DNA from: Ruixingdingia sedimenti
GTDB taxonomy: Bacteria; Pseudomonadota; Alphaproteobacteria; Rhodobacterales; Rhodobacteraceae
Assembly (NCBI RefSeq): GCF_031432425.1
Contig: NZ_JAVKPH010000008.1
Span: 103,505 to 167,504 of the forward strand
DNA length: 64,000 nucleotides
Direction: 5' to 3'
The notes under the pieces are model-generated. The model was not told the DNA's origin and ran no database searches. It saw only the letters and a list, made by a program, of their open reading frames with translations. Shown in pieces: positions 1 through 9,017 of this stretch (position 1 is the first letter of the stretch; each line of letters starts with the position of its first letter). The position numbers were made by a program, and so were the translations under genes.

Positions 1-231
1 TATCACCTGCATTTCAAGTGCAACCGCAGGCGGCTGATCGACTATCCGGCGCTTTGGGCCTATACGCGGCAGCTTTACCAATGGCCCGGCGTGGCGGCGA
101 CGGTGAAGATGGACCATATTGTGCGCCACTATCACTACAGCCACGACACGATAAACCCGAACCGGATCATCCCCATCAACCCGGTGCTGGACTTCACGGC
201 CCCCCATGGCCGCCCCGCCCCGCGGGGCTGA
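1..231 (+). CDS. glutathionyl-hydroquinone reductase (YqjG/ECM4 family), C-terminal part
   Basis: Only the last 76 residues lie in the window; the 5' end is off the left edge. The open frame starts at base 1 and stops at TGA 229-231. The tail carries the typical end of omega/Xi-class glutathione transferases that reduce glutathionyl-hydroquinones: an HFKCNRRRLIDYPALWAYTR stretch, then LYQWPGVAATV, HIVRHYHYSHDTINP and a final proline-rich IIPINP. In the family this C-terminal helical domain closes the hydroquinone pocket, with the conserved Tyr/His region near SHxxINP. It is followed after 56 bp by the lytic transglycosylase gene on the same strand. Family assignment rests on the tail only; the catalytic cysteine near the N-terminus is not visible. 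Confidence 0.8.
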   Translation, partial: YHLHFKCNRRRLIDYPALWAYTRQLYQWPGVAATVKMDHIVRHYHYSHDTINPNRIIPINPVLDFTAPHGRPAPRG

Positions 232-287
232 GCGGTTGCCACAGGCGGGCGGGGTGCTAATCTGCGCGGGAATTTCAGGAGTTTCCG

Positions 288-1460
288 ATGCGTTTGCCCC
301 TTGCCCTCGCCTTCGCCCTTCTGGCCCTTCCCGCGCGGGCGGATGTGCCCTGCGGCGGCCCCTTCCCCGCCTTCATCGCGGGGCTGAAGGCAGAGGCCGT
401 GGCGCAGGGCCATGACCGGGCCAGGGCCGACGCCTTCTTCCGCACCGCCGCGCAGGATCCGGCGGTGATCCGTGCCGACCGCGCGCAGGGCGTGTTCCGC
501 AAGACCTTCACCGAATTCGCGCGCAGCCTGATCAGCCAGAACCGCGTCACCACCGCCGCCGCCAAGTCGCGCCAGCATGACGCGCTGTTCACCCGTGCCG
601 CGCGCGACTACGGCGTGCCGCGCGGGATCCTGCTGGCCTTCTGGGCGTTCGAGACCGATTTCGGCGCGGTGCAGGGCGATTACAACACCCTGAACGCGCT
701 GGTGACGCTGGCCCATGACTGCCGCCGCCCGGGCCTCTTCCGCCCGCAGGTGCTGGCCGCGCTGGCGCTGTGGGAACGCGGCCAGTTCGACCCCGCGCGC
801 ACCACCGGGGCATGGGCGGGCGAAATCGGGATGGTGCAGATGCTGCCCGCCGACATCCTCGCCCGCGGGGTGGATGGTGACGGCGACGGCAAGGTGCTGC
901 TGAAAACCTCGGTTGCGGATGCGATCCTGTCGGGCGCGCGGATGCTGCGCGATCTGGGCTGGCGACCGGGCGAGCCGTGGTTGCAGGAAGTCACCGTGCC
1001 CCCCGATCTCGACTGGTCGCTGTCGGGTATCGACAAGGCCCCGCGCACCGCGGACTGGGCCCGGCGCGGGGTGAAGCCCCGCCACGGCCACCTGCCCGAG
1101 GGCGGGTTGCCCGCATCCCTGCTGTTGCCGCAGGGCAGGAAGGGGCCGGCGTTCCTCGTCTATCCGAACTTCCATGTGCTGTTCGAATGGAACAAGAGCT
1201 TCGTCTATGTCACCACCGCCGCCTATTTCGCCGCCCGTATCGAGGGCGCGCCGGTGTTCGACGCAGGCGCCCCCGACCCGGCGTTGGGTGCCGACCAGAT
1301 GAAGGCGCTGCAAACGAAACTCCGGGCGCGGGGCCATGACGTGGGGGCGGTGGACGGCATCCTCGGCGCGATGACGCGGGTGGCGGTGCAGAAGGAACAG
1401 ATGCGTCTCGGCCTGCCCGCCGACGCCTGGCCCACGCGCGCGCTGCTGGACGCGCTCTGA
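288..1460 (+). CDS. lytic murein transglycosylase (MltB type) with peptidoglycan-binding domain
   Basis: Product is 390 aa. Residues 1-18 form a Sec signal peptide (MRLPLALAFALLALPARA), so it should act in the periplasm. The core (about residues 25-320) resembles the MltB/SLT_2 family, which cleaves the MurNAc-GlcNAc bond to leave 1,6-anhydroMurNAc. The probable catalytic Glu122 lies in LLAFWAFETDFG, followed by GDYNTLNALVTLAHDCRR, a hallmark of the family. Residues about 335-390 form a peptidoglycan-binding domain (MKALQTKLRARGHDVGAVDG). No lipobox cysteine follows the signal peptide, so it is probably soluble rather than a lipoprotein like MltB. The stop codon overlaps the start of the next gene by one base. 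Confidence 0.92.
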   Translation: MRLPLALAFALLALPARADVPCGGPFPAFIAGLKAEAVAQGHDRARADAFFRTAAQDPAVIRADRAQGVFRKTFTEFARSLISQNRVTTAAAKSRQHDALFTRAARDYGVPRGILLAFWAFETDFGAVQGDYNTLNALVTLAHDCRRPGLFRPQVLAALALWERGQFDPARTTGAWAGEIGMVQMLPADILARGVDGDGDGKVLLKTSVADAILSGARMLRDLGWRPGEPWLQEVTVPPDLDWSLSGIDKAPRTADWARRGVKPRHGHLPEGGLPASLLLPQGRKGPAFLVYPNFHVLFEWNKSFVYVTTAAYFAARIEGAPVFDAGAPDPALGADQMKALQTKLRARGHDVGAVDGILGAMTRVAVQKEQMRLGLPADAWPTRALLDAL

Positions 1461-2347
1461 TGCCGCGTTGGGGGGTCTGCGCCACCGTCAAGGCGCCGGT
1501 GGATCAGGTGCTGGCCTTCGTCGCCCATCACCGCGCCTTGGGGGCGGAACGGATCTGGATCCACCTCGACGACCCCGACGATCCGGCGGTGGCGGTGCTG
1601 GAACCGCTGAAGGGCGTCCGCGTCATCCGCTGCACCGACGACTACTGGCAGCGCAGCGTGGGCCGCCGCCCGCCCACGCATCAGCTGCGCCAGTTCCGCA
1701 ACGTGAACCGTTGCTATCACCGCGCCAGGGTCGATTTCCTCGCCCATCTGGACGTGGACGAATACCTGTTGGCCGACCGCCCGGTGGCCGAGGTGCTGGC
1801 CGATCTGCCCGAGGATCGCCTGATCCTGCGGGTCGAACCGTGGGAGGCGCTGCACACCCCCGGCCTGCCCGACGACATCTTCACCGCCCGCCACTTCCGC
1901 CGCCAGATGCCGGGGCCGGACCCGGCGCTGGCCGCCCGCCTTTTCGGCCGCTTCGCGCCGCTGCTGGAAAAGGGGATGCTGAGCCATACCGTCGGCAAAT
2001 GCTTCTTCCGCACCGGCGAGCCGCGGCTGAAACCCAATATCCACGGCGCAAGGATCGAGGGCGAACGCGTGTTCGGCGGCCGTTTCAGCCCCGACCTCGC
2101 GCTGCTGCATTTCCATGCCGAAGATCCCGCACGCTGGCAAAAGGGCCTCGCCTTCCGCCTGTCGAAGGGCGCCTACCAGTTCCTGCCCGATCTTCAGGCG
2201 CATCTGCTGGCCGCCGACGCGGCCGAAATCGCCGCCTTCTACGACATGGTGCAGACCGCCCGCCCCGAGGCGCTGGAGGCCCTGCGCGAGGCCGGATTGC
2301 TGCGGGAACATGACCTGGGATTGCGGGCGAAGGTGGCGGCGCTGTAG
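1460..2347 (+). CDS. glycosyltransferase family 2-type protein (Glyco_tranf_2_4/GT92-like)
   Basis: Product is 295 aa. The start ATG shares its A with the TGA of the lytic transglycosylase, so translation is probably coupled. The N-terminus (WGVCATVKAPVDQVLAFVAH, then HRALGAERIWIHLDD) is typical of the family often found in Rhodobacteraceae surface-polysaccharide loci. A DxD-like metal/nucleotide-sugar site occurs as HLDVDEYLL near residue 97. A tryptophan-rich C-terminal part (HFHAEDPARWQKGL) is also usual. The substrate cannot be read from the sequence. The larger protein at 47410-49224 has the same type of N-terminal domain. A convergent smc gene follows after an intergenic inverted repeat. 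Confidence 0.8.
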   Translation: MPRWGVCATVKAPVDQVLAFVAHHRALGAERIWIHLDDPDDPAVAVLEPLKGVRVIRCTDDYWQRSVGRRPPTHQLRQFRNVNRCYHRARVDFLAHLDVDEYLLADRPVAEVLADLPEDRLILRVEPWEALHTPGLPDDIFTARHFRRQMPGPDPALAARLFGRFAPLLEKGMLSHTVGKCFFRTGEPRLKPNIHGARIEGERVFGGRFSPDLALLHFHAEDPARWQKGLAFRLSKGAYQFLPDLQAHLLAADAAEIAAFYDMVQTARPEALEALREAGLLREHDLGLRAKVAAL

Positions 2348-2384
2348 CCCAAGCCCGGCGGTGGTGCGGGTGGAGGGGGCGGTG

Positions 2385-2484
2385 GCCTCCGGCGGGGATA
2401 TTTAAAGACAGAAAGTGAAGAGGGCGCGCCCTTATTGCAGGGCGGGTGCGGCTTCATCTTTTCCCAAATACTCCCGCCGGAGGC
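2385..2484. repeat. intergenic inverted-repeat element, copy A
   Basis: Between the convergent ends of the glycosyltransferase and smc. Outer arms are perfect 12-bp inverted repeats: GCCTCCGGCGGG at 2385-2396 and its complement at 2473-2484. The left arm continues GATATTTAAAGACAGAAAGT, matching copies at 36.3 and 49.3 kb. The right arm, read in reverse, continues AGTATTTGGGAAAAGATGAA, matching the left arm of the copy at 12.0 kb. The element can fold into a long hairpin and could terminate both genes. The remaining bases of this 181-bp gap hold no other visible signal. Confidence 0.8.
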
Positions 2485-2528
2485 TGCCGACAGAAGCCAC
2501 GGGCACCGCCGCCGGGCGGGCGCACAGG

Positions 2529-5500
2529 TCAGGCCACAAGCTGTTCCGCGCGCTTGAGGTCGACGCTCACCAGCTGGCTCACCCCCTGTTCGCCCATCGT
2601 CACGCCGAACAGCCGGTCCATCCGCGCCATCGTCACCGCATGGTGGGTGATGATGAGAAACCGGGTTTCCGTGCGCCGGGTCATCTCGTCCAGCAGGTCG
2701 CAGAAGCGGGTGACGTTCGCGTCGTCCAGCGGCGCGTCCACCTCGTCCAGCACGCAGATCGGCGCGGGGTTGGTCAGGAACACGGCGAAGATCAGCGCCA
2801 TTGCCGTCAGCGTCTGTTCGCCCCCCGACAGCAGGCTGAGGGTGGACAGCTTCTTGCCCGGCGGCTGGCACATGATTTCCAGCCCGGCTTCCAGCGGATC
2901 GTCGGATTCGACCAGCACCAGCCGCGCCTCGCCCCCGCCGAAGAGATGGGTGAAGAGCGTGGCGAAGGTGGTGTTGACCTGTTCGAACGCCGTCAGCAGC
3001 CGTTCGCGCCCCTCGCGGTTCAGCCCGGCGATGCCGGCGCGCAGTTTGCGGATCGCCTCTTCCAGATCGAGTTTTTCGCCCTTCAGCGTGTCATGTTCCA
3101 CCTGCACCTCGCGCGCGTCCTCTTCCGCGCGCAGGTTGACGGCGCCGAGCGCGTCGCGGGCGCGGCGCAGGCGGGCGGCCTCTGATTCCAGCGCGTCGGC
3201 GGCGGGCAGGGTCGCGGGGTCGGCCTGCAATTGCGCGGCAAGCGCGGCGGGGGTGCAGTCGGCGGCCTCGGCGATGCGTTCGGCGGCCAGCGTCACGGCG
3301 GTGCGGGCGGCCTCTGCCCGGGCATCCGCACGGGCGCGGGATTCGCGCGCCTCGCCAGCCGCGCGTTCGGCGCTGCGTTCGCCGTCCTGCGCGGCGCGCA
3401 GGGCATCCTCGGCGGCGGCAAGCGCCGTGGCGGCGGCGGTGCGGCGTGCCTCTGCCGTGGCGATCGCATCGGACAGTTCGGCGCGCTTGGCGGCGATTTC
3501 GTCGGGGCGGGTGGCGGCCTCGGCCTGTTCGGCCTCGGTCGCGGTGCGGCGGTCGGCCAGTTCGGCGATGCGCTTTTCCGCCGTGTCCAGCCGGTGCCGC
3601 CAGCCAGAGATTTCCTTGGCGATTTCCTGACGGCGGCGGGTGCGGGCCTCGCCCTCGCGCCGCGCCTCGTCATGGGCGGACCGGCGGGCGATCATGGCCA
3701 GCCGCGCGGCCTCCACCCCCGTCTTGGCGGCCTCCAGCCCGGCGCGGGCGGCGGCCATGTCGGGCAGGGCGGCGGCGGCTTCTTCCGCCTCGGCCAGCCG
3801 CGCGCGCGCCTCTGCCGCCTCGGCGGAAAACCGGGTGACGGCCAGCGCCGCCGCGTCGCGTTTGGCCCCGGCGATGGAACGGTCTGCCTCTGCCTTGGCC
3901 AGCGCCCGGTTCGCCTCGGTCACGCGCTGGTCGGCGGCGCGGCGGGCCTCGCGCGCCTGCTGGTCGGCGCGGGTCAGGTCTGCCAGCCGGGCCTGCAATG
4001 CCTCATGCGCCTGTTTCGCCCCGGCGGCACGGGCGGCGACTTCCTCCAGATCGCGTTTCAGCGCGACGAGGCGGTTCAGTTGCCGCAACCGCAGCGCGGT
4101 GGCGTTGGGGGCATCATCCGCCCCGGCGCGGAAACCGTCCCACCGCCACAGGTCGCCCTCGGCCGAGACCAGCCGCTGACCCGGCGCCAGCAGCGGTTGC
4201 AGCCGCGCGCCATCGGCCCGGGCGACCACGCCGATGCGGGCGATGCGGCGGGCCAGCGCGGCGGGGGCGGTGACGCGGGGGGCCAGCGGTTCGGCCCCCG
4301 CGGGCAGGGCGGGGGCATCGGCGTAATCCGCCAGCGTGACCCAGCCAGAGGGCGCGTCGGCCGCGATTTCCGGCGCGCGCAGGTCGTCGGCCAATGCCGC
4401 GCCGAACGCGGCCTCGTACCCCGGTTCGACCTGCACGCGGTCGAGCAATTGTTCCCCCGCATGGCTTTCGCGTTCCACCAGCCGGGCGAGTGCCGCGACC
4501 TCTGCCCTCAGGGCATTCGCCTCGCCCTCTGCGGCGGATCGGGCGGCGCGGGCCTCTGCCTCGCGCCCCTGTGCCTCTGCCCGGGCGGTTTCGGCCTCGG
4601 CCAGAACCTCTTCCGCGCGGGCGGCGGTGGTCTGGGATTCGGTCAGCGCGGCGGCGGCGCGGTCGTGATCCTCTGCCGCGCGGGAAAGGGCGGTTTCGGC
4701 GGCCCCGGCGGCCCCCGTGGCGCGGTCGGATTCCGCCGTGGCGCGGGTCAGCGCCGTGCGCGTGTCGGCCAGCAGGCGTTGCGCGGACTGGTGGCGGGCG
4801 GACAGGCGCGCGGCGTCCTCGGTCCGTTCGGCCAGGGCGCTTTCCTCTGCCGCCAGATGCGCCGCGGCTTCGCGCGCGGCCTCTGCCAGCGTGGCAAGGC
4901 GGGCGTCGTGGCCGTCATGGGCGCGGGCCAGCTGGTCCTGTTCCCATTCCAGCCGCTGGATGGTTTCGCCCGCGTCGCGGTTCAGGCCCGCTTCGCGGTC
5001 CATGTCTTTCGACAGTTGCGCGATGCGGGCGGTCAGGGTGGCCAGTGTGTCGCGCGCGCGGGTTTCCTGTTCGTCCAGCGCGTCGCGCTGCACCGTCAGG
5101 CGTTGCAGGATCGCGGCGGCGATGGTTTCTTCCTCGCGCCGCGGGGGCAGGGCGTCTTCGGCCTGCACCCGGGCCTTCTGCGCGGCACGTGCGGCACCTT
5201 CGGCCCCCGCGGCGGCGCGGGTCTGGGCCTGAAGGTCGGCCTCTGCCTGCATGCGGGCGGCGTCGGATTCGTGCCAGCGGCGGAACAGCAACAGCCCCTC
5301 GGTCCGCCGCAGGTCGGCCCCGATCTCGCGATAGCGCGCGGCCTGCCGGGCCTGCCGGGCCAGCGCTGCCAGCTGCGCCGCCAGCTGTTCGATCACGTCC
5401 TCCACCCGGGCGAGGTTCTGTTCCGTCGCGTTCAGGCGCAGTTCGGCCTCGTGCCGCCGCTGGTAGAGGCCGGAAATCCCGGCGGCCTCTTCCAGTATCC

Positions 5501-5984
5501 GGCGGCGGTTCTTGGGCTTGGCGTTGATCAGTTCGGCAATCTGCCCCTGCCGCACCAGCGCGGGCGAATGCGCCCCGGTCGAGGCATCGGCGAACAGCAT
5601 CTGCACGTCGCGCGCGCGGACCTCTTTGCCGTTCACCTTGTAGGCCGACCCCGCCTCGCGCGTGATGCGGCGGCTGATGTCCAGCGTATCGGAATCGTTG
5701 AAGCCCGAGGGCGCCAGCCGGTCGGAATTGTCGATCGACAGCGCGACCTCGGCGAAGGGGCGCGCGGGGCGGGTGGCGGCGCCGGCAAAGATCACGTCTT
5801 CCATCCCCTCGCCGCGCATGGCGGTGGGGCGGTTTTCGCCCATCACCCACCGCAGCGCCTCGAGCAGGTTCGACTTGCCGCAACCGTTCGGCCCGACAAC
5901 GCCGGTCAGCCCCTCTGCGATCGTCAGATCGGTGGGGTCGACGAAGCTCTTGAACCCGTTGAGCCTGAGCCGGGTGAAGCGCAC
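2529..5984 (-). CDS. smc: chromosome segregation ATPase SMC
   Basis: Product is 1151 aa, the normal length for bacterial SMC, which with ScpA/ScpB condenses and aligns chromosome arms. The N-terminal head has FTRLRLNGFKSFVDPTDL and a Walker A motif (VVGPNGCGKSN). Two Ala/Arg/Glu-rich coiled coils flank a hinge (about residues 480-600). The C-terminal head has the ABC signature LSGGEQTLTAMAL and Walker B with D-loop (PICVLDEVDAPLDD). I chose the GTG at 5984: AGGAGG (5994-5989) sits just before it and the product begins VRFTRLRLNGF as in homologues; an upstream ATG at 6035 would add 17 atypical residues. It is divergent from the small membrane-protein gene, with a 225-bp shared upstream region. 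Confidence 0.96.
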   Translation of the reverse strand: MRFTRLRLNGFKSFVDPTDLTIAEGLTGVVGPNGCGKSNLLEALRWVMGENRPTAMRGEGMEDVIFAGAATRPARPFAEVALSIDNSDRLAPSGFNDSDTLDISRRITREAGSAYKVNGKEVRARDVQMLFADASTGAHSPALVRQGQIAELINAKPKNRRRILEEAAGISGLYQRRHEAELRLNATEQNLARVEDVIEQLAAQLAALARQARQAARYREIGADLRRTEGLLLFRRWHESDAARMQAEADLQAQTRAAAGAEGAARAAQKARVQAEDALPPRREEETIAAAILQRLTVQRDALDEQETRARDTLATLTARIAQLSKDMDREAGLNRDAGETIQRLEWEQDQLARAHDGHDARLATLAEAAREAAAHLAAEESALAERTEDAARLSARHQSAQRLLADTRTALTRATAESDRATGAAGAAETALSRAAEDHDRAAAALTESQTTAARAEEVLAEAETARAEAQGREAEARAARSAAEGEANALRAEVAALARLVERESHAGEQLLDRVQVEPGYEAAFGAALADDLRAPEIAADAPSGWVTLADYADAPALPAGAEPLAPRVTAPAALARRIARIGVVARADGARLQPLLAPGQRLVSAEGDLWRWDGFRAGADDAPNATALRLRQLNRLVALKRDLEEVAARAAGAKQAHEALQARLADLTRADQQAREARRAADQRVTEANRALAKAEADRSIAGAKRDAAALAVTRFSAEAAEARARLAEAEEAAAALPDMAAARAGLEAAKTGVEAARLAMIARRSAHDEARREGEARTRRRQEIAKEISGWRHRLDTAEKRIAELADRRTATEAEQAEAATRPDEIAAKRAELSDAIATAEARRTAAATALAAAEDALRAAQDGERSAERAAGEARESRARADARAEAARTAVTLAAERIAEAADCTPAALAAQLQADPATLPAADALESEAARLRRARDALGAVNLRAEEDAREVQVEHDTLKGEKLDLEEAIRKLRAGIAGLNREGRERLLTAFEQVNTTFATLFTHLFGGGEARLVLVESDDPLEAGLEIMCQPPGKKLSTLSLLSGGEQTLTAMALIFAVFLTNPAPICVLDEVDAPLDDANVTRFCDLLDEMTRRTETRFLIITHHAVTMARMDRLFGVTMGEQGVSQLVSVDLKRAEQLVA

Positions 5985-6209
5985 GGGGCCTCCTGCGATG
6001 CGGTTGGCGCGATGGTCGGGGCCGGGCGGGTGCAAGTCAACCCGGCCGGGGCATGCGGGTTACAGGGCGGGGCGCGCGGGGGCAAGCCATCTGTTGCGGC
6101 GGCGGGAAACCGCGCGGTTTTCGCCCTCATCTCGCCACATTTCGCGCGCGTAAATGTCTGTCAGGTCCACTGGTGCGGTGCCAACCGTGGCGGGGCGAGG
6201 AGGCGGTTG

Positions 6210-6425
6210 ATGGCGATCATGGTCATTCTGTTCGGCTGCGTGGCGGGGCTTCTGTCCGGCGCGGTGATGCTGGTGCAGGGCCATGGCCTGCTGGCCGCGC
6301 TGATGGCCTATCCGGTTGCCGGTCTGGTGGGGGCGATGCTGGGGCTCGGCTGGGTCCTGTTGCGCCGTAATGCCCGCACCGCCCCCCTGCGCTATCCCGC
6401 GGGGGCAGAGGCGCTGCGCCGCTGA
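6210..6425 (+). CDS. small two-helix membrane protein of unknown function
   Basis: A 71-residue protein not recognised as a named family. The ATG at 6210 follows a GAGGAGG ribosome-binding site at a good distance. It has two hydrophobic segments, about residues 3-22 (MVILFGCVAGLLSGAVMLV) and 30-50 (LMAYPVAGLVGAMLGLGWVL), joined by a short HGLLA turn, and a basic, Arg-rich tail, so it is probably an inner-membrane protein with the C-terminus in the cytoplasm. It is divergent from smc and lies 497 bp upstream of the priming sugar transferase; no functional link can be inferred from that. Confidence 0.6.
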   Translation: MAIMVILFGCVAGLLSGAVMLVQGHGLLAALMAYPVAGLVGAMLGLGWVLLRRNARTAPLRYPAGAEALRR

Positions 6426-6922
6426 CGCATCCCGGCGCGGTTGCGCCGGATCTGGAAACATTGCCGGGGGCCCTGCGGGGCCCGCCCCGGCATCGGCGCC
6501 ATCGGGCGCGGCGCCAGCCTGCGGGCCGGCCCGGCGCCCGTCGTGGCGCGAATCACCCCCGATTCCCGATCTTGTATCCGCTGCCGGTTTCGCGGCCCGG
6601 CTGCTACGGGATTCCCCGGGTTCCCGTCAGGGTTGTGGGTGGCGACCGTTGGGCGAAAGAATGGCCGAATTGTGGCGAACAATGCGGCACGATTGACCCT
6701 GCGTCGTGCAAAATCGCGCTGTCTTTTCGGTACGAATTCCCCGCGAATAAACATAAAATCGTTCCTAGGGCTGGGGGCTCTGAAAACGGAACGGATCAGA
6801 TGACGAAGGGATGCGAAAGCAGCCTTGGGGGGCGCGTGGCCTGCCGGGTGCCCGAGGGCGCACGGGCCGGGACAAGATCCGCGTCGGATATGTTTCGGCT
6901 TATTGTGCGAAAGTAAGAAACA
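6426..6922. other. long intergenic region upstream of the priming sugar transferase
   Basis: About 500 bases without a convincing gene. A 7-bp-stem hairpin (CCGGCGC 6432-6438 / GCGCCGG 6443-6449) directly follows the small membrane-protein gene and could be its terminator, though it lacks a T-run. The segment from about 6640 to 6922 is markedly more AT-rich than the surroundings (for example AATAAACATAAAATCGTTCC near 6748) and probably holds the promoter and regulatory sites for the sugar transferase; I cannot assign a specific -35/-10 pair or operator. Confidence 0.5.
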
Positions 6923-7624
6923 ATGACGATCAACTATACCAAGTTTCCTCGGTCCGAGGCGGTTGCGCGGTCGTTGTCGGATATTTCCTCGACGCAGGAT
7001 TTCGCCACCATCGGCCTGTCGCCTTATCGGCGCCTGGGCAAACGCCTGTTCGATATTTTTCTTGTCCTTCTGTCGGCGCCTTTCGTGGTGCCGCTGGTGC
7101 TGGTGCTCGCCCTGCTGATCGCGCGCGAGGGCGGGCGGCCTTTCTACACCCAGATCCGCGTCGGCCGGGGCGGGCGGATGTTCCGCATGTGGAAACTGCG
7201 CAGCATGGTCGTCGATGCCGATGCCCGGATGGCCGCGCATCTGGCCGCCGACCCCGAGGCGCGGCGCGAATGGGACGAAACGCAAAAGCTGCGCAACGAT
7301 CCCCGCATCACGCGCTTCGGCCGCTTTCTGCGCATGTCCTCGCTGGATGAACTGCCGCAGCTGTGGAACGTGCTGATCGGCGACATGAGCCTTGTGGGCC
7401 CGCGCCCGATGATGCCCGACCAGCAGGAAATCTATCCCGGCCGCGCCTATTATGCCCTGCGCCCGGGGATCACAGGTTATTGGCAGACGGCGGGGCGCAA
7501 CCGCACCAGCTTTGCCGCCCGGGCGCATTACGATGCCGAATATGTCCGCAACCTGTCGCTGCCGACCGATGCGGCGATCCTGATGCGCACCGTGCGGGTC
7601 GTGATCGACTGCACCGGCTACTGA
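6923..7624 (+). CDS. undecaprenyl-phosphate sugar-1-phosphate transferase (ExoY/WcaJ-type, short form)
   Basis: Product is 233 aa, the short form of the bacterial sugar transferase family, which moves a hexose-1-phosphate from a UDP-sugar to undecaprenyl phosphate and so primes repeat-unit synthesis. One hydrophobic segment (about residues 44-68, LFDIFLVLLSAPFVVPLVLV) is the re-entrant/membrane helix. The catalytic domain shows FRMWKLRSMV, then DELPQLWNVLIGDMSLVGPR from Asp142 and the closing GITGYWQTAGRN. These are the full set of conserved family motifs. It is the likely committed first step for the exopolysaccharide implied by the neighbouring chain-length and kinase genes, which lie on the opposite strand. 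Sugar specificity (glucose or galactose) is not readable. Confidence 0.93.
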   Translation: MTINYTKFPRSEAVARSLSDISSTQDFATIGLSPYRRLGKRLFDIFLVLLSAPFVVPLVLVLALLIAREGGRPFYTQIRVGRGGRMFRMWKLRSMVVDADARMAAHLAADPEARREWDETQKLRNDPRITRFGRFLRMSSLDELPQLWNVLIGDMSLVGPRPMMPDQQEIYPGRAYYALRPGITGYWQTAGRNRTSFAARAHYDAEYVRNLSLPTDAAILMRTVRVVIDCTGY

Positions 7625-7692
7625 AACCGGAAGCCGGATACGAAAGGGCCGCGCCCGCCATGGCGCGGCCCTATTGCGTCGGGGCGGCCGGT

Positions 7693-8991
7693 TCAGACCA
7701 GCCCGTAGGANNNNNNNNNNNNNNNNNNNNNNNNNNNNNNNNCCGCCCCCAATAGCGCGAGCCCGGTCGTCCGCAGGGCGCGCTGCCGCCGCCGTTCGCC
7801 CGGCGTCTGGACGTAGGGAATGGATACCACCGGCACGATCCCCACCGCGCGTTCCAGTTGCCCCGCCGTCCGCAGCACCGGGTTGCGCAGTTCCAGCGCC
7901 AGCGCCGCCGCCAGCGCCAGCGCGAGGCTCGCCGCCGTGCCGAACACCGCCGTCTTGCGCCGCCCCGAACTCAGCGGATAGTCCGGTTCCACCGCGCGTT
8001 CCAGCATGACGAAGCGAAGGCCCTGTTCGCTGGCGTCCAGCCGCTGGCTGGTCTCCGCCTCTGCCAGCCGGCGGGTGACGACGGCGAATTGTTCGCGCAA
8101 CTGGTCCAGCCGCCGGTCATAGCTGCCCAGCATCGTTTCCACCGCCGGCACCCCCGCCAGGATCGCGGCGATTTCGCCCTGCCGGTTGCGGATCATCATG
8201 CGCTGGTCGTCGATCACCGCGATCTGGGCCGTCAACGTGTCGATCTGCCGCTGGATCACCGCGCGCAGCGGTCGCTCGCCCTCCAGCGCGCTGCGCTGGC
8301 CGGTCAGTTCCAGCACCCTTTGGTCCAGCGCGCGCAGGTCGTCGTCCAGCCGCATCGATTCTTCCCGCAGGCTGGCGGCGGCAGAGGGCAGCGCCTGAAG
8401 GTTCTCGTTCTTGTAGCGGGTCAGGTCGGCCTCCAGCGTGGCGATTTCCGCGCTGATGCGGCCCTCTTCGGCGCGATAGAATTCCAGCGTTTCGCGGATG
8501 CGTTCCGCCTCGCGGCTGGAATTCAGCCGTAGCACCTGTTCGGCAAGGTCGTTGGCCACCGCCGCCGCCAGCACCGGATCGCCAAGCCGCGCGGTGATCA
8601 GCAGCGCCGATACCCCCTGCGTCGGCCCGGGCGTGGTGGGGGCGATGCTTTGCAATGTCACCGCCTGGCGCAGCGCGGCCACCTGTTCATTGGGGCTGAG
8701 CGGCGCACCGTCGCGGAACAGCCCGTGCCGGTCGATCAGCGCCAGCAGGTTTTCGCGCTGGAACAGGCGCTGTTCGATCAGTTGCAATCTTTGTGCCGCC
8801 GCCGGATCCCCCGGCGCCCCCGCCGTGGTCAGCGCGTCGATCTGGATCACCGCGACCGATTCATACGTCCGCGGTTGGCCGAGCGCGACCCACAGGCTGA
8901 CCGCCATCCCCGCCAGCACGATCGGCAGCATCAGCAGCCAGCGGCGGCGCAGCATGCCGATCAGGTCTTGCAGCGTCTGGATGTTTCCCAT
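7693..8991 (-). CDS. polysaccharide chain-length/export protein, Wzz/GumC family (interrupted by an assembly gap)
   Basis: As read through the gap the product is 432 aa. The N-terminus has LIGMLRRRWLLMLPIVLAGM, the Wzz signature with TM1 at about residues 17-37. The middle (about 165-340) is a coiled-coil, Arg/Glu-rich periplasmic region, and TM2 is near residues 350-370 (FGTAASLALALAAALALEL). Such proteins set polysaccharide chain length and work with a BY-kinase, here encoded immediately upstream, 26 bp away and co-directional. Thirty-two Ns interrupt the last 20 or so codons; the true length and reading frame after the gap are unknown, and the last visible residues are SYGLV followed by TGA. 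Confidence 0.85.
   Translation of the reverse strand: MGNIQTLQDLIGMLRRRWLLMLPIVLAGMAVSLWVALGQPRTYESVAVIQIDALTTAGAPGDPAAAQRLQLIEQRLFQRENLLALIDRHGLFRDGAPLSPNEQVAALRQAVTLQSIAPTTPGPTQGVSALLITARLGDPVLAAAVANDLAEQVLRLNSSREAERIRETLEFYRAEEGRISAEIATLEADLTRYKNENLQALPSAAASLREESMRLDDDLRALDQRVLELTGQRSALEGERPLRAVIQRQIDTLTAQIAVIDDQRMMIRNRQGEIAAILAGVPAVETMLGSYDRRLDQLREQFAVVTRRLAEAETSQRLDASEQGLRFVMLERAVEPDYPLSSGRRKTAVFGTAASLALALAAALALELRNPVLRTAGQLERAVGIVPVVSIPYVQTPGERRRQRALRTTGLALLGAXXXXXXXXXXXSYGLV
7711..7742. other. assembly gap (32 N)
   Basis: A run of unresolved bases near the 3' end of the chain-length gene. Thirty-two is not a multiple of three, so the apparent continuous frame across it (ending in TGA, complement of 7693-7695) should not be trusted. 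The sequence just outside is highly GC-rich, which may explain the gap. Confidence 0.98.
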
Positions 8992-9017
8992 GCAACTCGT
9001 TCCAATACCTGCGCGGC

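Noticed and set aside
6693..6720. TTGACC as a -35 box for the sugar transferase
   Set aside because: No acceptable -10 hexamer at the right spacing, and over 200 bases to the start codon.
6811..6915. Short ORF just before the sugar transferase
   Set aside because: Arg/Gly-rich frame without ribosome-binding site; it runs out of phase into the sugar transferase start region and resembles noise.
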